A DNA stretch of 64,000 bases from Azospirillum brasilense (GTDB lineage Bacteria; Pseudomonadota; Alphaproteobacteria; Azospirillales; Azospirillaceae). The notes under the pieces are model-generated. The model did not search any database and was not told where the DNA came from. It worked only from the letters and a program-made list of their open reading frames with translations. The translations under genes and the position numbers were made by a program. Positions 1 to 8,578 of this stretch are shown here, piece by piece. Numbering within the stretch: the first letter of the stretch is position 1; every line of letters starts with the position of its first letter. The stretch is from positions 1 to 64,000 of the forward strand of contig NZ_QOKV01000025.1 of NCBI RefSeq assembly GCF_008365405.1, in the 5' to 3' direction.

Positions 1-65
1 TCGACTTGCATGTGTTAGGCATGCCGCCAGCGTTCGTTCTGAGCCAGGATCAAACTCTCAGGTTC
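1..65 (-). rRNA. rrs: 16S rRNA, 5' end only
   Basis: Reverse-complemented, the left edge reads as the conserved bacterial 16S start: the GAGAGTTTGATCCTGGCTCAG primer site followed by AACGAACGCTGGCGGCATGCC. Only about 65 nt of the gene lie in the window; the rest continues to the left. The exact mature 5' end is uncertain by a few bases. The GAACGAACGCTGGCGGC wording is typical of alphaproteobacteria. Confidence 0.97.
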
Positions 66-795
66 AAGCCGAGCGCCGAAACGCTCTCTTGACAGGGCCG
101 CTCAACGCGACCTCAACCCAAGCTTTCAAAACTGTTCGTCTCTTACTGCTTGACCGAGATGCTCAAGCGACCCGCGATGCCAGTCCCTTCCGGAACCGGT
201 CCGCGGCCAACGGCCAAAACCGCCGCCTGCGCATCCCTTCTCACAACACGGTATCAACGATATCCAAGATCCCGCGGCTCTCAGGAGAACCGCAACACCC
301 CGCGCCCAGCTCCTTCGAGGAGCGGGCCGCCAGGGCCAAAACCGATGAACCAGAAATCCGGAGACGAAGCAAACAGCGCCCAATGCTTGGCGCCGTTTCT
401 TGGATCGTCATCCGCTTTTTTGATCCGTCGCTGCCGCGTTTGTCTGCGGCGCTGCGTCGGTGGAGCGGTTTATAAGCGCACCCCGTCGAACGACGCAAGG
501 GCTTTTTGCATTTCCATGAAAAATTCTTCACGGAGCGACTTATCACCGTAGTCCAAGCTGGAATCGGTGTATGTCCGTCCCTCCCCGGATCGAGCGTTCC
601 GCATGACGGTGCTCAGGGACGGGGGAAGGGACGGCCCTGGCACGCACAACCAATTGACGCAGATACCCCTATCGGGTTGACAGTGACAAAAAGGGTGCGC
701 ATGGTCGCCTATAGACAGTGGTAGCTCCTTGGGCGGCCGAACAGCCCGCCGCCACAACGGTCCGAAACGTGTGAGGAAGCAATAGGAGGATGACG
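66..795. other. rRNA leader and intergenic region
   Basis: No convincing protein gene lies here; the ORFs are short and overlap on both strands. The left part is the 16S leader. The right part should hold the promoter of the M23 peptidase gene: a TTGACA at 677-682 on the plus strand is a possible -35, but no good -10 lies 16-18 nt after it. Confidence 0.6.
470..498 (-). promoter_or_regulatory. rRNA operon promoter (sigma70 type)
   Basis: On the minus strand there is a -35 TTGCGT (493-498), a 17-nt spacer and a -10 TTATAA (470-475). It faces the 16S gene, about 400 nt upstream of it, a usual distance for an rRNA leader. Assigned from hexamers and spacing only. Confidence 0.55.
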
Positions 796-2136
796 GTGCG
801 TTCGAGGCTCGGTGGCCTTCCCACGCTCGCCCTGGTTGCCGCTGGTCTGGCGGGGCTCCTCACCCACACGGTCGCCGCGCCCGCCCAGGCGGCGGGCGGG
901 CGCACGGCCCCGCCGGAGCGGAGCGTCAAAGAGACCGCCGCCAAAGATACGGACGATGACGAGGCGTCGTCGAACGCGCATCGCCACATCCTGTCGGTCG
1001 GGCGCGGCGACACGCTGATGGACATGCTGACCGGGGTGGATGTCCCGGCGGACGAGGCGACCAACGCCATCGCGGCCCTGCGCAAGGTCTACGATCCGCG
1101 CAAGCTGCAGGTCGGCCAGCAGGTCACCGTCCTGTTCGAGCCGCGCCGCGGCGGAAGCAAGCGATTCGTTGGGCTGGAGTTCCTTCCGGACGTGGTTCGT
1201 TCCGTCTCCGTCTCCCGCAAGGGCGACACCGCCTTCACGTCGAGCGAATCGGAGAAGGCGGTCACCCGCCAGCCGGTCGCCGCGCAGACGGTGATCCGGT
1301 CGAGCCTGTTCGAAGCGGGCAACGCCGCCGGCGTGCCGGTGTCGGTGATGATGGCGCTGATCCGCGACTATTCCTACGACGTGGACTTCCAGCGCGACCT
1401 CCAGCCGGGCGACCAATTCGAGGTCCTGTATGAGCGGCTGGTCACCGCCGACGGCAAGAACGCCGGCGAAGGCGACGTGCTCTACGCCGCGCTGGTGCTG
1501 AGCGGCAAGGAATACCCGATCTACCGGCACAAGAGCCGGGACGGGCGGATCGACTACTACAACCGCGACGGCGAGAGCATCCGCCGCGCCCTGCTGCGCA
1601 CGCCGATCGACGGCGCGCGGATCACCTCGGGCTTCGGCATGCGCCACCACCCGATCCTGGGCTTCAGCAAGATGCACAAGGGCATGGATTTCGGCGCGCC
1701 GACCGGCACGCCGATCTACGCCGCGGGCGGCGGTGTGGTCGAAGAGGTCGGACCGAACGGCGCCTACGGCAATTACATCCGCATCCGCCACAACACCCAG
1801 ATCGCCACGGCCTACGCCCATCTGAGCCGGATCGCCAAGAGCACGCGCCGCGGCGCCCGTGTCGACCAGGGCGACGTCATCGGCTATGTCGGGACCACCG
1901 GCCGGTCCACCGGACCGCACCTGCATTATGAGGTGCTGAAGGGCGGCCAGCAGATCAACCCGAAGAGCATCGACCTGCCGACCGGCGACAAGTTGGAAGG
2001 CCGTGAGCTGCAAGCCTTCGAGCAGACGGTGCGGTCGCTGGAGAAGACCTTCGAGCAGGCACGCAGCGGCCTCCAACTCGCCCGCACCCCAGGCCCGCAC
2101 GAGGACAAGGGCTGCACCAAGGCGACGACCTGCTGA
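796..2136 (+). CDS. M23 family metallopeptidase (peptidoglycan DD-endopeptidase type)
   Basis: Secreted cell-wall hydrolase. An N-terminal signal peptide (hydrophobic stretch ending AAPAQA) is followed by a LysM/OapA-like region (about 55-110) and a C-terminal LytM domain. The zinc and catalytic residues are visible: HKGMDFG (His294, Asp298), AHLSR (His342) and HLHYEV (His375/His377). An ATG at 790 is in frame, but the strong AGGAGG (784-789) directly abuts it; the GTG at 796 is 6 nt from that site and is the better start, giving 446 aa. Such enzymes normally cut stem-peptide crosslinks during growth or division. Whether this one is active or is an EnvC/NlpD-type activator is not fully settled, but the intact ligands favour activity. 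Confidence 0.9.
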   Translation: MRSRLGGLPTLALVAAGLAGLLTHTVAAPAQAAGGRTAPPERSVKETAAKDTDDDEASSNAHRHILSVGRGDTLMDMLTGVDVPADEATNAIAALRKVYDPRKLQVGQQVTVLFEPRRGGSKRFVGLEFLPDVVRSVSVSRKGDTAFTSSESEKAVTRQPVAAQTVIRSSLFEAGNAAGVPVSVMMALIRDYSYDVDFQRDLQPGDQFEVLYERLVTADGKNAGEGDVLYAALVLSGKEYPIYRHKSRDGRIDYYNRDGESIRRALLRTPIDGARITSGFGMRHHPILGFSKMHKGMDFGAPTGTPIYAAGGGVVEEVGPNGAYGNYIRIRHNTQIATAYAHLSRIAKSTRRGARVDQGDVIGYVGTTGRSTGPHLHYEVLKGGQQINPKSIDLPTGDKLEGRELQAFEQTVRSLEKTFEQARSGLQLARTPGPHEDKGCTKATTC

Positions 2137-2149
2137 GGCGCCGCCCCGC

Positions 2150-2323
2150 CTATTCCTGGTGAAGAAAGCGGCGGATGGCGCTGGCCAGGATCTGGACGCC
2201 CCTCTCCTCGTCATCCGCCATCTTGCGGAGACGGTCGCGCATGGCCTGAACCTGCGGCTTCATCTGGGCCGCCTTGGCGATGGCCAGTTGCGCCTCTTCC
2301 GGTTTCATGTCGTCTTTGGCCAT
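2150..2323 (-). CDS. small hypothetical protein, 57 aa
   Basis: Reading MAKDDMKPEEAQLAIAKAAQ at the N terminus and ending FLHQE, this short gene has a good ribosome binding site (GGAGGG, about 9 nt before the ATG) and ends 13 nt from the convergent M23 peptidase gene. The product is charged and predicted mostly helical, with no membrane segment and no cysteines. No family is recognised. It lies about 80 nt downstream of the FemAB-like gene on the same strand, so it may be the last gene of the motA transcript. Confidence 0.7.
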   Translation of the reverse strand: MAKDDMKPEEAQLAIAKAAQMKPQVQAMRDRLRKMADDEERGVQILASAIRRFLHQE

Positions 2324-2402
2324 GGCGTGCTCCCTCCGCTCGCGATCAGGATGAGACTGTCGGCGCCGGAATTCAACGACGCCCTTTTCCAGGGATCAGA
2401 CC

Positions 2403-3392
2403 TCAGCGGAACAGGCCGGCGCTCTCCACCGCCTGACCGCCGGTTCCCAGCTTGAACTCCGTGACGCCCGACGCGCTGTCCGGGTTGATGCCGCCGAGGT
2501 CGAGCCAGCCCACGCCGCGCGCCTTCAGCGCCAGGGCCGCCCGCCACAGCACCAGCCGCATCGCGCCACTCTTGCGCCCCGACTCGCTGGACCAGCCGAT
2601 CTGGTAGGTGGCCGAACCACCATGGATGTAGAAGAGGGCGCTCGCCGCCGGGCCGGCCTTGCCGGACCGGTCCTCCAGCGCGGCGGCCATCAGCACCCCG
2701 TCGCCCTTCCCCCCGCCTTTCAGCAGCCCGTTGCGGATGCGCACGGCCAGCGCGCCGGTCATCGGGCGGAACTGCTTGGTCTGGGCCTGCTCATGCTCCT
2801 GCTTCATCAGCCAGGGCAGGTTCTTGGCCTCCCAGTCGAGGTCGATCACCAGACCGGCCTTCTCCGCACCCTTCAGCCGCTGCCGCCAGTCGCGGGCCAT
2901 CGCGGCCCTCAACTCCTCCTCGCCGCGCGACAGGTCGAGCCAGACCGTGCGGTAGCCGGAGCCGAAGCGGCGGAAGCCGCAGCGTTGCAGCATCGCCTCG
3001 GCCTCCGGGCCGGCGGCGAGTTCGGGCAGCAGGCTGGCCCGGTTCAGCGGGTTGTCGGGGCAGGCCCGACGCAGCAGACGGAAGACCGCCTCCTGGGTCG
3101 CCGGATCCGGCTCCACCCCGTCGAGCCACAACGGGCCGCGGTGGATCTGGCGCTGGTGGAACAGGCGCAGCGTGCGCCGCTCCAGAAGCTGGACGATCCC
3201 GATGGGCGCGCCGTCCCGCCGGATCAGGCCGAGCCGCGGCACGAAGCCATGGGTGCGCCCCATGGCGCCGGCATAGGCGAAGCACTGCGGCAGGGTGGAG
3301 CGGGGAACGCGGGCGAAAAGCGAAGCCCACTCCCCCACCGTCCCTTCGTTCCACAGGATGGTGACGGCGCCTTCGGACGAGATCGGAGACAT
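2403..3392 (-). CDS. FemAB-like GNAT acyltransferase
   Basis: A 329-aa protein with the two-lobed GNAT layout of the FemAB/BioF2-like group (peptidyltransferases that use aminoacyl-tRNA or other acyl donors). Visible features are LWLDG in the first half, an RQRLKGAEKAGL helix near 170, and a C-terminal ALKARGVGWLDLGGINPD...VTEFKLGTGG block characteristic of this superfamily. It starts 17 nt after motA on the same strand, so the two are probably co-transcribed. Substrate is unknown; surface polysaccharide or peptidoglycan modification is possible. The similar gene at 51676 belongs to a related but different subgroup. Confidence 0.8.
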   Translation of the reverse strand: MSPISSEGAVTILWNEGTVGEWASLFARVPRSTLPQCFAYAGAMGRTHGFVPRLGLIRRDGAPIGIVQLLERRTLRLFHQRQIHRGPLWLDGVEPDPATQEAVFRLLRRACPDNPLNRASLLPELAAGPEAEAMLQRCGFRRFGSGYRTVWLDLSRGEEELRAAMARDWRQRLKGAEKAGLVIDLDWEAKNLPWLMKQEHEQAQTKQFRPMTGALAVRIRNGLLKGGGKGDGVLMAAALEDRSGKAGPAASALFYIHGGSATYQIGWSSESGRKSGAMRLVLWRAALALKARGVGWLDLGGINPDSASGVTEFKLGTGGQAVESAGLFR

Positions 3393-3409
3393 GGAGGGCG
3401 GATCCGGCG

Positions 3410-4270
3410 TCAGGCGGGCGGCAGGGCCGAGGTGGCCTCTTCCAACTGGGCGAAGCTCGGCCGGTATTCGGGCTCCAGCACGTTTCGCGAATACTCCACG
3501 GAGATGGCCGGCGCATAACCGGACAAATGCGCGATCAGGCCGATCTTCATCGCCTGATAGTATTTCCCTTCGGCATGGTAGATGTTCTTCAGGCCGCTGG
3601 CGATCGGCGCCAGGAAGCCGTAGGCGACGAGAATGCCGGTGAAGGTGCCGACCAGCGCGCCGCCGATCAGCTTGCCCAGAACCTCCGGCGGCTCGGTGAT
3701 CGAGCCCATGGTGTGGATCACGCCCAGCACCGCCGCCACGATGCCCAGCGCCGGAACGGCATCGGCGACCGCCTGGATGGCGTCGGCGATCCTCTGATGC
3801 TCGTGGTGCATGGTCTCGATGTCCTCGTCCATCAGGTCGACCAGCTCGTGCGGGTTGTCGGCCCCGAGCGACATCAGGCGAAGATAGGTGCAGAGGAAGG
3901 ATATGGCGTGGTGGTCGCCGTAGAATTTCGGAAACTGCTGGAAGAGTGGTGAGTCCTCGGGTTTCTCGATGTGCTGTTCAAGGGCGAGAAGCCCCTTGGT
4001 CTTCGCGATCTTGAAGACCTGATACATCATGGTGAGGAGTTCGAGGAAATCATCCTTTTTGTATTTTGGCCCCTTGAAGAGGTGCCCGAGTTCCTTGCCG
4101 GTGTGTGTGACCACCGCTTTTGGATTGCCGATCAAAAACGCGCCGGCGGCGGAGCCGAGGATGATCATGAACTCGAAGGGCATCCACAGCACGCCCAGGT
4201 GACCGCCACCCAGGACATAGCCCCCGAAGACGCTGAACACCACGACGCCGAAGCCGATCATCACGAACAT
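3410..4270 (-). CDS. motA: flagellar motor stator protein MotA
   Basis: Proton-channel stator subunit of the flagellar motor, 286 aa. Two N-terminal membrane segments (about 1-45) and two more (about 170-190 and 200-225) flank the long cytoplasmic loop. The functional prolines sit in DAVPALGIVAA (Pro173) and FLAPIASG (Pro222), the same numbers as in E. coli MotA. The rotor-contact charges correspond to Lys90 and Glu98. GGAGGA lies 8 nt upstream of the ATG. No motB is adjacent, so the partner must be encoded elsewhere; the next gene downstream is the FemAB-like acyltransferase. Confidence 0.95.
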   Translation of the reverse strand: MFVMIGFGVVVFSVFGGYVLGGGHLGVLWMPFEFMIILGSAAGAFLIGNPKAVVTHTGKELGHLFKGPKYKKDDFLELLTMMYQVFKIAKTKGLLALEQHIEKPEDSPLFQQFPKFYGDHHAISFLCTYLRLMSLGADNPHELVDLMDEDIETMHHEHQRIADAIQAVADAVPALGIVAAVLGVIHTMGSITEPPEVLGKLIGGALVGTFTGILVAYGFLAPIASGLKNIYHAEGKYYQAMKIGLIAHLSGYAPAISVEYSRNVLEPEYRPSFAQLEEATSALPPA

Positions 4271-4482
4271 GTCTTCCGTCCTCCAGCGTCATTTTCCGTG
4301 CCTTGGCCGGTCCGCTCCGCGGACAGTCGGTCAGGCGGGCGTGCTTGCGTTCTGTCGACCCAGTGACGCAGCAATCCCTTGAGTTTTTGTAAATCACCCG
4401 GCGTCGGACGCGATCCTAGCCGTGACAAAGGATCGTGTCACGAAAGGAGTACCTGAAAAGCCCCCCGCCGCAGCCACATGCG

Positions 4483-4514
4483 CAAAAGAAAAGGGACCGC
4501 CCACGGGCGGCCCC
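4483..4514 (-). terminator. rho-independent terminator of the PEPCK gene
   Basis: On the minus strand a GC-rich stem (GGGCCGCCC / GGGCGGTCCC) with a 4-nt loop is followed by TTTTCTTTT. It lies about 35 nt after the PEPCK stop codon. Confidence 0.8.
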
Positions 4515-4549
4515 TCTTCACGCGTTCAGACGATCCGGTGACGGCCCGA

Positions 4550-6373
4550 TCAGCCGATCCGCCAGGTGTCCGGAGCCTCCTCCAGCCGTTTGAGGAGTGC
4601 CACGCGCTGCTGCTCGATCTCGTCCGGCAGGTGGCTGCCGAAGCGGTTGAACAGCTCCTCCTGGTCCTTGGCCTCGGCCTCGGCTTCCTTCCGGTCGATG
4701 TCCATGATCTTGCGGAACTTGTCCTCGGCGAAGTCCAGACCGGCCCAGTTCAGGTCCTGATAACGCGGCATGTAGCCGAACGGGCTCTCCGCCGCATCCA
4801 CCGCACGGCCGCGGACGCGGTCGACGATCCAGCGCAGGACGCGCATGTTGTCGCCGAAGCCCGGCCAGACGAACTTGCCGTTCTCGTCCTTGCGGAACCA
4901 GTTGACGCGGTAGATGCGCGGCAGGTTCTCAACCTTGCCTTCCATCGCCAGCCAATGGTTCCAGTAGTCGGCCATGTTGTAGCCGCAGAAGGGCAGCATG
5001 GCGAAGGGGTCGCGGCGGATGGCGGCCTGACCCACGGCGGCGGCGGTCGCCTCCGAGCCCATGGTCGCCGCCCAATAGACGCCCTCGCGCCAGTTGTAGG
5101 CCTCGAACACCAGCGGGAAGGTCTTGGACAGGCGGCCGCCGAAGATGAAGGCGGAGATCGGAACGCCCGCCGGGTCCTCCCAGGCCGGATCGATCGACGG
5201 GCACTGCGCCGCCGGGGCGGTGAAGCGCGAGTTCGGGTGCGCGGCCGGACGGCCCGACGCCGGGGTCCAGTCGTTGCCCTGCCAGTCGATCAGGTGGGCC
5301 GGCGCCTCGTCGGTCAGGCCCTCCCACCACACGTCGCCATCGTCGGTCAGCGCGACGTTGGTGAAGATGACGTTGGCGTTCAGCGTCTTCAGCGCGTTCG
5401 GGTTCGACTTGATGCTGGTGCCCGGCGCCACGCCGAAGAAGCCGGCCTCCGGGTTGATGGCGCGCAGCGTGCCGTCCGGCTGCGGCTTCACCCAGGCGAT
5501 GTCGTCGCCGATGGTGCGGACCTTCCAGCCCTCGAACTCGGCCGGCGGCACCAGCATGGCGAAGTTGGTCTTGCCGCAGGCCGACGGGAAGGCGGCGGCG
5601 GCGTAGGTCTTCTCGCCCTCCGGGCTTTCCACGCCGAGGATCAGCATGTGCTCGGCCAGCCAGCCCTGCTCGCGGCCCATCGAAGAGGCGATGCGCAACG
5701 CGAAGCACTTCTTGCCGAGCAGGGCGTTGCCGCCGTAGCCCGAACCGAAGGAAACGATCGAGTGATCGGCCGGGAAATGGACGATGTACTTGTGATCGGC
5801 GTTGCACGGCCACGCCACGTCCGGCTGTCCGGGCTCGAGCGGCGCGCCGATGGAATGCAGGCAGGGCACGAAGTCGCCGTCGCCCAGGATGTCCAGCACC
5901 TTCTGGCCCATGCGGGTCATCATGCGCATGTTCACCGCGACGTACGGGCTGTCGGAGATCTGCACGCCGATGTGCGCGATGTCCGAGCCCAGCGGCCCCA
6001 TGCTGAAGGGCACCACATACATGGTGCGGCCCCGCATGCAGCCCTCGAACAGGCCGTCCAGCTTCGCCTTCATCTCCGCCGGGGCGACCCAGTTGTTGGT
6101 CGGGCCGGCGTCCTCCTTGCGCTCGGAGCAGATGAAGGTCCGGTCCTCGACGCGGGCGACGTCGCCCGGATCGGAACGGCAGAGGTAGGAGTTCGGGCGC
6201 TTGGCCTCGTTCAGCTTGATGAAGGTGCCCGATTCCACCATCTCGGCGCACAGGCGGTCGTATTCCTCCTGCGATCCGTCACACCAGTGCACCCGCTCGG
6301 GCTTGCATTTGTTCGCGATCTCCTCGACCCAGGCCAGGAGCTTCTTGTTCCGCGTGCGCGTCGTTCCGGTCAT
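4550..6373 (-). CDS. pckG: phosphoenolpyruvate carboxykinase (GTP)
   Basis: Converts oxaloacetate and GTP to PEP, GDP and CO2 (EC 4.1.1.32), the first committed step of gluconeogenesis from C4 acids. The 607-aa length fits the GTP-type family (about 600) rather than the ATP type (about 535). Signature motifs are FPSACGKTNFAML near residue 275, the P-loop with the reactive cysteine, plus IGDDIAWV and FGVAPGTS. The start at 6373 (MTGTTRTRN) is preferred over 6412 because it aligns with the family N terminus and has AGGCAAAGG upstream. It is divergent from the hugZ-chvI-chvG side, a place where rhizobia carry the unrelated ATP-type pckA. Confidence 0.95.
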   Translation of the reverse strand: MTGTTRTRNKKLLAWVEEIANKCKPERVHWCDGSQEEYDRLCAEMVESGTFIKLNEAKRPNSYLCRSDPGDVARVEDRTFICSERKEDAGPTNNWVAPAEMKAKLDGLFEGCMRGRTMYVVPFSMGPLGSDIAHIGVQISDSPYVAVNMRMMTRMGQKVLDILGDGDFVPCLHSIGAPLEPGQPDVAWPCNADHKYIVHFPADHSIVSFGSGYGGNALLGKKCFALRIASSMGREQGWLAEHMLILGVESPEGEKTYAAAAFPSACGKTNFAMLVPPAEFEGWKVRTIGDDIAWVKPQPDGTLRAINPEAGFFGVAPGTSIKSNPNALKTLNANVIFTNVALTDDGDVWWEGLTDEAPAHLIDWQGNDWTPASGRPAAHPNSRFTAPAAQCPSIDPAWEDPAGVPISAFIFGGRLSKTFPLVFEAYNWREGVYWAATMGSEATAAAVGQAAIRRDPFAMLPFCGYNMADYWNHWLAMEGKVENLPRIYRVNWFRKDENGKFVWPGFGDNMRVLRWIVDRVRGRAVDAAESPFGYMPRYQDLNWAGLDFAEDKFRKIMDIDRKEAEAEAKDQEELFNRFGSHLPDEIEQQRVALLKRLEEAPDTWRIG

Positions 6374-6706
6374 CCTTTGCCTCTCAACTCGTCTCCGGGT
6401 TCGCCGCCCCATGGGATTTGGGGCCGGTGCCCGGAGGTCCGGACGGCTGGCCTTTTCGGCCTTTATCGAAGCCGTCCTCGTTCGGTGGCGGTGTCTTTCC
6501 GCCGGCTCAAACCACCGCAGCCCGGCCCGCAGGCCGGACGGCGGTCATCCCGACGCGCCCCCCGGGCGCGCCCGATGTCCTGATTGGCAAGAGAGGGGTG
6601 GCCCGAGGGCCACAAACCCAAAACGGCAACGGGTTGGTCCGTTATGGTCCACTGACGTTTTCTCCTGGTTGCGCTTCTTTGCGCGCCGCTTGCCGCGGCG
6701 TCGTGG
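6374..6706. other. intergenic region upstream of pckG
   Basis: This region of about 330 bp has no supportable gene. It should carry the pckG promoter on the minus strand, but no clear -35/-10 pair was found. Confidence 0.5.
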
Positions 6707-7600
6707 TTAGCCGTCACGATCGTCCGAATCCACTGAGCCGTCGGCCGCGCCGGGTGCGCTGCCAGGCGCACTGCCGGACGCGCTCTGGCGGGCCTGCCGG
6801 GCGAGCCCGGCGAGAGTGACCCTAGCGTCTTCGGGGTTTTCCACGCTGTGATCGAAATCAACCCGCGCCATTTCGCCGCTGCGGCGCAGATCGCAGCCGT
6901 CGGGGTCGATCCCGGTCATCGCCCAAGGCTCGGCGCCATCGGCGGACCGTCCGGCCAGAACCGTGGCGTACAGCCGCAAGGCGTCGGCGTGATCGGCGTT
7001 CATGTGGCTCAGGATGGCGCTCTCGGCCTCGGCCAGCGCCGCGGGGACGCCGGGAAGCAGCAGGTCGGCCCGGTCGAGCCACCGCACCCGGCCGAATCCG
7101 GCCACCAGATGGGCGCGCTCCACCGCCACGGCGTAGACGCTGAAATCGGCGAAACCGGCGTAGAGTGCGGCACCGGGATGGCGCGCCAGGAAGCGGGCGC
7201 GGTGGCGCGGCTCCTGCGAGCGCGCTGCCCGCCCGAGAACGGACAGCCGCGACCCGGACAGCGGCTCCGCCAGCCCCGCGGTGCCGTCGAACAGCAGGCC
7301 GACGCGCGAATCCCGCGCGATGTTCTTCGTGTGGTCGGCAAGGGTGGAAAGAAGGAGAAGCGGCGTGCCGTCGAGGTCGAAGGCCACCTGGACCAGAGAG
7401 GGATAGGGCCAGCCGCCCCGGCCAATGTGCTGGTCGCCGGCTTGGTCGTCGTCCCCGCGCAGGGCGGTGGACAGCGCCGCCAGACCGGCACCACGCATCA
7501 GGCGCCTTGCGGCGCCTCCCGTTCGGCCGCCAACGTCCGATGACGCCGCGGCGCCCGGCCCCGACGGGGTCGGACGGATGGGGGACTCGTCGGAACTCAT
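6707..7600 (-). CDS. HugZ-family protein (pyridoxamine 5'-phosphate oxidase-like fold)
   Basis: A 297-aa protein with an N-terminal split-barrel domain of the PNPOx-like group (WPYPSLVQVAFD, LADHTKNIARDSRVGLLFDG, RFLARHP) and a C-terminal DUF2470-type domain (ESAILSHMNADHADALRLYA). HugZ members degrade heme in some pathogens; others bind flavin or heme with unknown role. The start at 7600 (MSSDESPIRP) is preferred to 7675 because the extra N-terminal residues are not family-like. The C terminus is a low-complexity Gly/Ser/Ala/Asp tail. It is divergent from chvI. Confidence 0.85.
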   Translation of the reverse strand: MSSDESPIRPTPSGPGAAASSDVGGRTGGAARRLMRGAGLAALSTALRGDDDQAGDQHIGRGGWPYPSLVQVAFDLDGTPLLLLSTLADHTKNIARDSRVGLLFDGTAGLAEPLSGSRLSVLGRAARSQEPRHRARFLARHPGAALYAGFADFSVYAVAVERAHLVAGFGRVRWLDRADLLLPGVPAALAEAESAILSHMNADHADALRLYATVLAGRSADGAEPWAMTGIDPDGCDLRRSGEMARVDFDHSVENPEDARVTLAGLARQARQSASGSAPGSAPGAADGSVDSDDRDG

Positions 7601-7882
7601 GCCCTGAAACGAATGCGTTCTCCCGCGCAGCACCGTTTCCCCGGCGCCGCATTGGTGCCATATTGGCCCAGACAAATAGGTTGGGAAAAGCGAAAAGTTG
7701 GCTTTTCATGCCTTTGCGCCGCCTGCAGGTCGTCGTGGAGCATTCGGAAAGCCCGCATTTCGAAATAAGACGAAACCATTCTTCCGTAGTAAGCGACATC
7801 AACGGCCCGGCCATCCGCTTCAGTTGGCCGCCGGCACAGGCCGTCGCCGAAAACGGGGCGTGTGATTGGGAACGCGAACGAC

Positions 7883-8578
7883 ATGTCTCACACCGTAGCG
7901 TTGGTGGATGACGACCGGAACATCCTGACCTCCGTTGCCATGGCGCTGGAAGCGGAGGGCTTCGAGGTGCGCACCTACACCGACGGCGCCGAAGCGCTGC
8001 GCGGCCTGACCCAGCGCCCGCCCGACCTTGCCGTGCTGGACATCAAGATGCCGCGCATGGACGGAATGGAGTTGCTGCAGCGCCTGCGCCAGACCAGCCA
8101 TCTGCCAGTCATCTTCCTGACCAGCAAGGACGACGAGGTCGACGAGCTGATGGGTCTGCGCATGGGCGCGGACGACTATATCAAGAAGCCCTTCTCGCAG
8201 CGCCTGCTGGTCGAGCGCATCCGCACCCTGTTGCGGCGCGAGGCGGCGACCCGCGACAAGACCGCGCCGGAACCCGGCGTGCTGCTGACCCGCGGCCCGC
8301 TGGTCATGGACGGCGCCCGCCATTCCTGCACCTGGAAAGGCCAGCCCATCGACCTGACGGTGACGGAGTTCCTTCTGGTGAAGGCGCTGGCCCAGCGCCC
8401 CGGCCATGTGAAGAGCCGCGACCAGCTCATGGACGCCGCCTATGGCGAGAACGTCTATGTCGACGACCGCACCATCGACAGCCACATCAAGCGGCTCCGC
8501 AAGAAGTTCAAAGCCATTGATTCCGACTTTGCGCAGATCGAAACGCTCTATGGCGTCGGTTACCGATACAGGGAGTGA
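7883..8578 (+). CDS. chvI: response regulator ChvI (OmpR family)
   Basis: DNA-binding response regulator of the ChvG/ChvI acid and envelope-stress system of alphaproteobacteria, 231 aa. The receiver domain has acidic pocket residues VDDD, phospho-acceptor Asp53 (VLDIKMPRMDG) and Lys102 (YIKKPF). The C-terminal winged helix is TVTEFLLVKALAQRPGHVKSRDQLMDAAYG...IDSHIKRLRKKF...GVGYRYRE. The start MSHTVALVDDD (7883) matches the family; 7862 would add seven unlikely residues. It overlaps or abuts chvG and begins the cluster leading to the PTS genes. Confidence 0.95.
   Translation: MSHTVALVDDDRNILTSVAMALEAEGFEVRTYTDGAEALRGLTQRPPDLAVLDIKMPRMDGMELLQRLRQTSHLPVIFLTSKDDEVDELMGLRMGADDYIKKPFSQRLLVERIRTLLRREAATRDKTAPEPGVLLTRGPLVMDGARHSCTWKGQPIDLTVTEFLLVKALAQRPGHVKSRDQLMDAAYGENVYVDDRTIDSHIKRLRKKFKAIDSDFAQIETLYGVGYRYRE

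Noticed and set aside
677..705. Sigma70 promoter for the M23 gene
   Set aside because: TTGACA is perfect but the hexamer 17 nt later (CATGGT) is a poor -10; the better CTATAG is 26 nt away.
709..2214. 501-codon minus-strand ORF opposite the M23 peptidase
   Set aside because: Shadow frame; the peptidase on the plus strand has all active-site residues.
4478..6583. 701-codon plus-strand ORF opposite the PEPCK gene
   Set aside because: It is a GC-driven shadow of pckG in the reverse frame; composition is His/Arg/Gly/Ala-rich and no family is recognisable.
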